DNA of 29,362 nt from Bacillota bacterium (lineage in GTDB: Bacteria; Bacillota; Clostridia; Clostridiales; Clostridiaceae). The notes below the pieces were generated by a model, which saw only the letters and a list, made by a program, of their open reading frames with translations, made no database searches and was not told where the DNA came from. The position numbers were made by a program, and so were the translations under genes. How positions within the stretch are numbered: position 1 is the first letter of the stretch; every line of letters begins with the position of its first letter. Location of the stretch: contig JAUZPI010000054.1 of the NCBI GenBank assembly GCA_030706015.1, positions 1 to 29,362 on the forward strand. The letters run 5' to 3'. Shown piece after piece: positions 24,523-29,362 of the stretch.

Positions 24523-25473
24523 TTATATATACACTCTTCCATAATCTCTACCATTAACAGTTCTTTCTTTATGATTTAAATCCATCACTTCTTTTGCAAT
24601 GGCTATAAATTCATCCATGGCCTTTGTGATGTATTCTCCCCGCCTGTATGCTATTACAAATGTAAAGTTCATATCATCTATTAAAAAATTATTATTGTAT
24701 TGTTTTGTATTAAGAAGCCATATAACATTTTCAGGTACAAAGGTAAACCCCATACCAGCAGCAGCAATACGGTAGGCAGTGTCAAGATTTCTAATCTCAA
24801 GAAGTACATTAGGCTTAAATTGTGCCTTATGAAATATTTCATCCGCAATTAGTCTCGTCCTCTGTCCCTGCTCTAGCAAAACAAACTTTTCATCCTTTAG
24901 ACAACTAAAATTAAACCCATGCTGTTTGTCCAACGCTGCCTTAGAACAAATCCAATGGTCTTGAGGCGCTACAAGAAAAATTCTCTCAACAGAAATAGTT
25001 TCATACAAAATCTTATCATGCTGTATTGGTAAATTTAATATAGCAATATCTATTTTACCACTTAACAGCATCTCCTCTAGCTGCATGGTCACATCTTCTT
25101 CCACAACTATTTCAATTTCCGGGAATCGTTTATGAAATTCAGGTAATACCAGCGGTAGTATATGTCTGCCAGTCTGATTAGGAACTCCCATGGCTAAACG
25201 TCCTTTTCTTGAACCCGCTATATCACTAAGCTCCCGTTCTAACTGAGTATTTAAATTTAAAATATTTTTAGCAGTTTGAATATATTTCTCTCCTGCAAAG
25301 GTTAAGGTAATAGAATTAGCTGTTCTATCAAATAATTTCACTCCTAGGTTATTTTCTAGTCTCATAATATACTGACTCAAAGAAGGCTGAGATATGTACA
25401 ATTTTTTAGCTGCCCTAGAGATACTCTTTTCCTCTGCTATAGCCATTACATATTCAAATTGATGAAAATCCAT
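24523..25473 (-). CDS. LysR-family regulator
   Basis: This 316-residue protein has the N-terminal winged helix-turn-helix at about 1-60 (FEYVMAIAEEKSISRAAKKL, then SQPSLSQYIMRLENNLGVKL). A periplasmic-binding-like effector domain follows at about 85-300 (RLAMGVPNQTGRHILPLVLP). AAGGAGG lies 8 bases before the ATG at 25473; an ATG at 25494 would add 7 residues but lies upstream of that ribosome binding site. It is divergent from a YoaK-type membrane gene, which is the usual arrangement of a LysR regulator and its target. The effector is unknown. Confidence 0.94.
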   Translation of the reverse strand: MDFHQFEYVMAIAEEKSISRAAKKLYISQPSLSQYIMRLENNLGVKLFDRTANSITLTFAGEKYIQTAKNILNLNTQLERELSDIAGSRKGRLAMGVPNQTGRHILPLVLPEFHKRFPEIEIVVEEDVTMQLEEMLLSGKIDIAILNLPIQHDKILYETISVERIFLVAPQDHWICSKAALDKQHGFNFSCLKDEKFVLLEQGQRTRLIADEIFHKAQFKPNVLLEIRNLDTAYRIAAAGMGFTFVPENVIWLLNTKQYNNNFLIDDMNFTFVIAYRRGEYITKAMDEFIAIAKEVMDLNHKERTVNGRDYGRVYI

Positions 25474-25494
25474 ATTATTCGCCTCCTTATCCAT

Positions 25495-25532
25495 ATAGTT
25501 TTATACTATGGATATTATAATATTAATAGTAT
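25495..25532. promoter_or_regulatory. LysR-type operator sites in the divergent region
   Basis: ATAGT-TTTAT-ACTAT (25495-25509) fits the LysR T-N11-A box with dyad symmetry. A second, longer-spaced repeat is formed by ATACTAT (25503-25509) and ATAGTAT (25526-25532). The sites lie just upstream of the LysR gene start. The likely -10 of the divergent gene is TATAAT at 25561-25566. Confidence 0.6.
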
Positions 25533-25625
25533 TTTACATATAGATGAAGGAAAAGTACAATATAATTATCATAAATGATGCGAATTTAAATTTATTAAGG
25601 GATTTTAAAAGGAGATGCTTCAATT

Positions 25626-26324
25626 TTGATTACTAAAGAAATAGCTTCAGTTCAGAATAAAATAAGAATTCAACTACCTAGTATTACCTCTGAATCCATG
25701 ATTCTAGGAATACTTTTAACACTGGTTGGAGGATTTTTAGATGCCTATACTTTTATTGGAAGGGGTGGCGTCTTTGCTAATGCTCAAACAGGAAATATGG
25801 TTTTGGTTGCCATAGAAGCGTTTAAGGGCAATTGGAATCAGGTTTTATTACAAAGCCTGCCTGTCTTGGCATTTATGGCTGGAGTTATAGTTTCCGAAGC
25901 TATGAAGAAAAATAACTTCTCATTTTTTATATCTAATTCTAAAGGGACTATCTTAGCCCTTGAGATAGTAATCCTCTTTATTGTTGGATTTATACCCTAT
26001 ACTATTTCAAATGCCTTTGTTACTATCACCATCGCCTTTGTTACCTCCCTTCAATATTGTTCCTTTAAAAAGCTGGCCGACTCCCCTTATGCTACAACAA
26101 TGTGCACTGGTAATTTACGTTCGGCATCCCAGGCAGCCTACGCTGCAATTACAAAAAAAGATCGTGAAGCTGCTAAAGAAGCTGTTGCTTTATTCACAGT
26201 TATCTTTGCTTTTATAATTGGAGCTTTTTTAGGGGGACTTTTAACAATTTCTATAGGCACTCACGCAGTGTGGATTGCTGATATTTTACTAGTACTTTCT
26301 TTAGTGTTATTAGATATTGGTTAA
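25626..26324 (+). CDS. YoaK/DUF1275 family membrane protein
   Basis: This 232-residue protein has six or seven predicted membrane helices and the family signatures GGFLDAYTFIGRGGVFANAQ (near 36-55), TGNMV, and later SLQYCSFKKLADSPYATTMC with TGNLR. The biochemical function of DUF1275 is unknown; a transport role is suspected. The start is TTG at 25626, with GGAG 11 bases upstream, which is rather long, but no better start exists before the first helix. It is divergent from a LysR regulator that probably controls it. Confidence 0.9.
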   Translation: MITKEIASVQNKIRIQLPSITSESMILGILLTLVGGFLDAYTFIGRGGVFANAQTGNMVLVAIEAFKGNWNQVLLQSLPVLAFMAGVIVSEAMKKNNFSFFISNSKGTILALEIVILFIVGFIPYTISNAFVTITIAFVTSLQYCSFKKLADSPYATTMCTGNLRSASQAAYAAITKKDREAAKEAVALFTVIFAFIIGAFLGGLLTISIGTHAVWIADILLVLSLVLLDIG

Positions 26325-26328
26325 GATA

Positions 26329-26357
26329 AATTTCCTAGATTAAAACTCTAGGAAATT
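26329..26357. terminator. Convergent hairpin between the YoaK-type and CPBP genes
   Basis: AATTTCCTAGA (26329-26339) and TCTAGGAAATT (26347-26357) form a perfect 11-bp stem with a 7-base loop. The right arm lies inside the last codons of the CPBP gene. Neither side has a proper T-run, so its terminator activity is uncertain despite the position. Confidence 0.5.
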
Positions 26358-27188
26358 CTTGTCGTTACATTTCTTAAACTGTTTAATAAACCAATATACT
26401 AGTACCACTCCTAAAATAAACCCTGTAACACCTTCTCCATTAATATATAACAACTTTCCTACTACCATTCCCGGTTTATTTACGTATATATTGCCTAGAA
26501 TAGTTGTGTTTACAACATCCCATATTGAGTGAAAAAGTAAAACAGGTATTAAATTTCCTGATAAGTAGTAGCAATAGGAGAAGGGAAAACTAAAAATAAT
26601 AACAACTGCTGCTTGGATAATACATATTGCAAATGGATTGGCTATACCTGTTGTTTTGGCTAATAAAAATACTGCTGGAACATGAAATAGTGCCCAAACT
26701 ATACCTACTATAATTGTTGCTTTAATTTTACCCTTGGATTTTGTTAATTCAGGAAGCAAATAACCTCTCCACCCGTATTCCTCGCCTAATACACCAAGTA
26801 CTGAATTTACTAGTACAGTAACAATAATTATAATAATTTCTTTTACTACAGATATATCTTCATGATTTGGATTTAGTTTTGCAGCTCCTGTAATACATAG
26901 AATAAACGCACAAACTACTATAAATATAATTGGATAAAGTATGCCAAATGCTACTGACTTTAGATTTAACCTTCTAGTGAAACATCCAAGCTGTTCCTTT
27001 AAACTTCTGTGTCCAATAAGATTAAATACTACTGCTGAAATTGCAGGAATAAACATAACCAATGAAAAATATTTTAGACCTGTAGATGGATTAATGAATA
27101 GCGAAATGGTTGCTAACCAAGTTAATAAAATCACAGTAATAATATAGGCTTTTGTATAATTTTTCTCATTAACTTCTTTTTTAATCAT
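26340..27188 (-). CDS. CPBP-family intramembrane metalloprotease
   Basis: This 282-residue protein has about eight membrane helices. The family's metal-binding motifs are all present: EExxxR at E136, E137 and R141 (GEEYGWRGYLLPEL), the His of motif 2 at H169 (WALFHVP), and motif 3 H220-xxx-D224 (FHSIWD). Such CAAX-protease/bacteriocin-processing (Abi) proteins cleave membrane or prenylated substrates, and some protect against bacteriocins. A strong ribosome binding site (GAGAGGGA) precedes the ATG. It stands alone, so its substrate cannot be inferred from neighbours. Confidence 0.92.
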   Translation of the reverse strand: MIKKEVNEKNYTKAYIITVILLTWLATISLFINPSTGLKYFSLVMFIPAISAVVFNLIGHRSLKEQLGCFTRRLNLKSVAFGILYPIIFIVVCAFILCITGAAKLNPNHEDISVVKEIIIIIVTVLVNSVLGVLGEEYGWRGYLLPELTKSKGKIKATIIVGIVWALFHVPAVFLLAKTTGIANPFAICIIQAAVVIIFSFPFSYCYYLSGNLIPVLLFHSIWDVVNTTILGNIYVNKPGMVVGKLLYINGEGVTGFILGVVLVYWFIKQFKKCNDKNFLEF

Positions 27189-27318
27189 AAATCTATCCCT
27201 CTCTCATTCATATCATATTTCCATTTTACAGTCCCTACCATTCTTTTTTATTAATCAAAGCTTACAAAAATATTAATTTATCACTATTCGCATTCTTCTA
27301 TTTTTTTGCTGGGATTGA

Positions 27319-28038
27319 TTAAATTAATCCCCTTTTTAGAAGGCTATTATAGGTGGCACGTTCTCTTCCATCTTTATTTCTAAGAATACTCTTTTTAAAA
27401 ACTGGTTTTAAAAATATCGGTATAATTAGTCTCATAATCAAATTTTGCAGCGGATATTTATTTTCACTTTTTATGTCTAATACCATCTTTCTTCCTAGCA
27501 AATTAGCTTTGTTTAAGCAGTCAATATCTTTATCCATTCTCCTTTCAACACCTTTAACCATAGTATTAATTCCTAAGAACCCTGAAACATAGCTTCTTTG
27601 AAATATCCCAAACTTAAATACTCCAGTAAGTCCTTTTGCTACTTTTTTTGCTGTACTTCCATACGCCGTAGATATTCCAGCACCGTACTTACCTCCAAGC
27701 AAAGAAGAATATAGAGTATATGGCCCTAACCTCTCAAGGAAACACTTCATGATCGCATTATGTTCTGTAGCATAAGTTGGCGAACCCAGAATTATTCCAT
27801 CAGCTTCATAAATAATTTTTCTTAGATTTTCAAAATCGTCAGGAATAGGGCATTTTCCTTCTGCTGTACAAGTTAAGCAGCCTGTACAAAATCCTAATTT
27901 GTATTTAGGAAGAAAAACTTCTGTTACGGATGCACCTTCTGCCTCAGCTCCTTTAAGTGCCTCTCTGACAAGTGCCGCAGTATTGCCATTAAACCTTGCA
28001 CTACTTATAATTCCAACCACTTTAATACCTTTTTTCAT
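27319..28038 (-). CDS. Iron-sulfur flavoprotein (NADPH-dependent FMN reductase family)
   Basis: This 239-residue flavodoxin-fold protein has an FMN-phosphate loop near the N-terminus (SSARFNGNTAALV), a compact cysteine motif C51-x2-C54-x2-C57-x5-C63 (FCTGCLTCTAEGKCP), and the second flavin loop GSPTYATEHNAI. The cysteine spacing is the CX2CX2CX4-7C of iron-sulfur flavoproteins, which bind a 4Fe-4S cluster next to FMN and pass electrons, often in anaerobes, to oxidants such as oxygen, peroxide or quinone-like compounds. The ATG at 28038 is preferred: it follows GGGAG/GAGG, while the ATG at 28071 has none. Its promoter carries the TetR operator described below. The 75-residue C-terminal tail (KYPLQNLIMRLIIPIFLKPV) is basic and partly hydrophobic. 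Confidence 0.92.
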   Translation of the reverse strand: MKKGIKVVGIISSARFNGNTAALVREALKGAEAEGASVTEVFLPKYKLGFCTGCLTCTAEGKCPIPDDFENLRKIIYEADGIILGSPTYATEHNAIMKCFLERLGPYTLYSSLLGGKYGAGISTAYGSTAKKVAKGLTGVFKFGIFQRSYVSGFLGINTMVKGVERRMDKDIDCLNKANLLGRKMVLDIKSENKYPLQNLIMRLIIPIFLKPVFKKSILRNKDGRERATYNSLLKRGLI

Positions 28039-28144
28039 AACCTCATCTCCCTTAATGTATTTATAATTCATTTATAAATAATAAAAACACGTAACCTCTA
28101 AGTGCCTTCCCATACAAAAGGCTTTAATCTAAATCCGCATAAAA

Positions 28145-28191
28145 GTTACACATTGTAACTTCAGTATACATCGTGTAACCAGTTTTTTCAA
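28145..28191 (-). promoter_or_regulatory. Flavoprotein promoter with tandem TetR operators
   Basis: On the minus strand, TTGAAA (28191-28186), a 17-base spacer and TATACT (28168-28163) form the promoter. Directly after it lies GTTACA-N3-TGTAAC (28145-28159), a perfect inverted repeat covering the start point. An imperfect second copy (28165-28179, right arm TGTAAC) lies 20 bp, two helical turns, away over the -10 and spacer. The same operator occurs in the promoter of the TetR gene at 28647. Confidence 0.85.
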
Positions 28192-28301
28192 CCACAAAAC
28201 CAAACTCTTTAAACTATGTAAATATATTGTTACCTTAGTTATAGAGAATGTTTAAACATGCTGGATTACACTCCAGCTTCATTCTTCTTTTGCAATTAAT
28301 G

Positions 28302-28330
28302 TTGTAAATATGAAATAACCAAACTATAAT
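28302..28330 (+). promoter_or_regulatory. Promoter of the 61-aa membrane gene
   Basis: TTGTAA (28302-28307) and TATAAT (28325-28330) are separated by 17 bases, giving a sigma-A-type promoter 38 bases upstream of the start codon. No TetR operator overlaps it. Confidence 0.7.
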
Positions 28331-28368
28331 TTAGATATTGTAATGCAATTAACAAAGGGGGGATTTAC

Positions 28369-28554
28369 TTGAACTATAAACTACAAAGAAACATATGGAT
28401 TGCTTCCGGACTAATATTCTTACTGGTTTTTATCTTCTATTTATTTGATGGAAAAGCCCTTAATCTTAGTTCCCTTTTATCACTTACTGTAAGTATGGCA
28501 GCTTTATTAAATGCATATTTAAACCACAAAAAGCTCTCATCCGGTTCTAAATAA
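28369..28554 (+). CDS. Two-helix small membrane protein
   Basis: This 61-residue protein has helices at about 8-26 (IWIASGLIFLLVFIFYLF) and 32-50 (LSSLLSLTVSMAALLNAYL) and a basic C-terminus. I do not recognise the family. The start is TTG with GGGGGG nearby upstream and its own promoter. The TetR gene follows on the same strand after 92 bases, with its own regulated promoter; the lack of a terminator between them means read-through is possible. Confidence 0.75.
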   Translation: MNYKLQRNIWIASGLIFLLVFIFYLFDGKALNLSSLLSLTVSMAALLNAYLNHKKLSSGSK

Positions 28555-28575
28555 ACTTTGCTTTGTTCAGATTCC

Positions 28576-28626
28576 TTGACAGAAAAAAAGCAATATTTTA
28601 TATTTACTATAGTTACAGCTTGTAAC
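28576..28626 (+). promoter_or_regulatory. tetR promoter with operator
   Basis: TTGACA (28576-28581), a 17-base spacer and TATATT (28599-28604) form a strong promoter. The perfect inverted repeat GTTACA-GCT-TGTAAC (28612-28626) sits at the start point, where a bound repressor would block RNA polymerase. This is the autoregulatory site of the TetR protein encoded downstream. Confidence 0.88.
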
Positions 28627-28646
28627 CTATCAGGAGGTAAACCTTT

Positions 28647-29303
28647 ATGGATGTTGTTTCTAGAAGAGAAAAAGAAAGACGAGCTAGAGAAGAAGCTATT
28701 ATAAATGCTGCTGAGAAGGTATTCAGCAGTACAGGTTACAATGAAACTTCGATGGAGGAAATAGCCAAGGAATCTCAGTTCACCAGAAAAACCATATATC
28801 AATATTTTACTGATAAAGAAGATTTATATTTTGCGGTAATAATTAGGGGCTTTCAGACTCTGCTACGCTATTTTCAAGAGGACATTAAGAAAGGCAATAC
28901 TGGTTTTGAAAACCTTCAAGGTTTAGCGTCAGCTTATTATCGATTCTATAAAGATTTTCCTAAAACTTTTAATTTAATGAGTTATGTTGGTTATATTAAA
29001 TCAAGTAATAACAATATAACTAGACGGCAAACCTTTAATGAGATTAATAGCTCTATAGTTAATGAGGTAGCTAAAGTTATTGAACAAGGAAAAATTGACG
29101 GCAGTATTCGTAAAGACTTGGATACCATGAGTATAACTTACTCTGCTGAATTTTTAATTACAGGATTTTTTCATATGCTTTCTGTTTCTGGCAAAACTTT
29201 TACAGAGCATTTTGCACTTAATCAGAGTGACTTTATTAAATTTAATATAAGCCTATTATGTGATGCCTTTAGAGCAAAGAACAGCAAGGGGCTGTCGCAC
29301 TAA
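28647..29303 (+). CDS. TetR/AcrR-family repressor of the flavoprotein gene
   Basis: This 218-residue protein has the TetR helix-turn-helix at about 12-65 (AREEAIINAAEKVFSSTGYN, then SMEEIAKESQFTRKTIYQYF) and an all-helical C-terminal ligand domain. AGGAGG lies 11 bases before the ATG. Its own promoter and that of the divergently placed iron-sulfur flavoprotein gene share the operator GTTACA-N3-TGTAAC, so it probably represses both until a ligand, perhaps a redox-active or toxic compound handled by the flavoprotein, releases it. Its stop codon forms part of the terminator stem. Confidence 0.94.
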   Translation: MDVVSRREKERRAREEAIINAAEKVFSSTGYNETSMEEIAKESQFTRKTIYQYFTDKEDLYFAVIIRGFQTLLRYFQEDIKKGNTGFENLQGLASAYYRFYKDFPKTFNLMSYVGYIKSSNNNITRRQTFNEINSSIVNEVAKVIEQGKIDGSIRKDLDTMSITYSAEFLITGFFHMLSVSGKTFTEHFALNQSDFIKFNISLLCDAFRAKNSKGLSH

Positions 29304-29325
29304 AAATTAGTGCGGCAGCTTTTTT
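29291..29325 (+). terminator. Terminator of tetR
   Basis: GCTGTCGCACTAA (29291-29303) pairs with TTAGTGCGGCAGC (29307-29319) over 13 bp, with one G-U pair and an AAA loop, followed by six T. The left arm includes the end of the coding frame and its stop codon. Confidence 0.95.
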
Positions 29326-29362
29326 GCCTAAAAAAATAAATCTCCCACTCGGAAGAGTGAAA

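Noticed and set aside
27311..27331. Hairpin GGGATT...AATCCC followed by CTTTTT on the plus strand
   Set aside because: The T-run is on the plus strand, where no gene ends; on the minus strand, where the flavoprotein gene ends, the tail is A-rich.
28260..28277. Hairpin GCTGGA-TTACAC-TCCAGC before the 61-aa membrane gene
   Set aside because: It is only 6 bp, has no T-run, and lies upstream of that gene's promoter, so no function could be supported.
28437..28802. Minus-strand open frame of 121 codons across the tetR promoter
   Set aside because: It runs through a near-consensus promoter, an operator and the start of tetR, with a low-complexity Ser/Phe sequence and no ribosome binding site.

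Overview
The window looks like the chromosome of an endospore-forming, low-GC member of Clostridia, most likely Clostridium in the broad sense. The evidence is the AT-rich composition, strong AGGAGG-type ribosome binding sites, some TTG starts, an S-box (SAM-I) leader, a T-box leader on serS, a DUF3231 protein of the CotF/ferritin-like spore-coat kind, and a small protein resembling the clostridial TIGR04540 family. I see no rRNA, tRNA, CRISPR array, transposase, phage gene or origin.

Layout. (1) 1-1060: a minus-strand SAM-I riboswitch with its terminator, whose gene lies off the left edge; about 540 bases with no convincing gene; then a small unrecognised protein with a strong terminator. 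(2) 1349-2960: serS under a complete T-box leader with its own promoter. The leader has a UCC specifier and a UGGC acceptor-pairing bulge, both fitting tRNA-Ser. (3) 2968-4133: a PadR repressor and a HAAS-domain membrane protein with glycine/isoleucine repeats, behind a promoter with an inverted repeat. (4) 4338-9788: a TetR regulator plus a two-helix membrane peptide, and upstream of these an AraC/GyrI-type drug-sensing regulator followed by two half-size ABC exporters. (5) 10074-10310: a small clostridial protein. (6) 10376-15923: a sensor kinase and response regulator divergent from an ABC-2 exporter (ATPase, two permeases) and a two-helix peptide. This arrangement resembles LnrJK-LnrLMN (YfiJK-YfiLMN), the linearmycin-resistance locus of Bacillus subtilis. 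(7) 15923-18396: a long inverted-repeat element, an FG-GAP/VCBS protein, a zinc-ribbon membrane protein and the DUF3231 protein. (8) 18471-22786: a three-gene operon of membrane-anchored surface proteins: a DUF2194-type polysaccharide deacetylase, a leucine-rich-repeat protein and a right-handed beta-helix protein. (9) 23060-29303: a flavin-binding PPOX protein, an AraC regulator, a LysR regulator divergent from a YoaK-type membrane protein, a CPBP protease, an iron-sulfur flavoprotein, a two-helix membrane peptide and a TetR repressor.

How the genes work together. Much of the window is sense-and-respond machinery at the cell envelope: seven or more regulators, two efflux systems and several small membrane proteins. 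The clearest circuit readable from the DNA is at the right end. The TetR gene (28647) and the iron-sulfur flavoprotein gene (27319-28038) each have a near-consensus promoter followed at the start point by the same operator, GTTACA-N3-TGTAAC, so one repressor probably controls both. The least described unit is the deacetylase/LRR/beta-helix operon. It looks like an extracellular polysaccharide-modifying module with no polysaccharide synthase in view.
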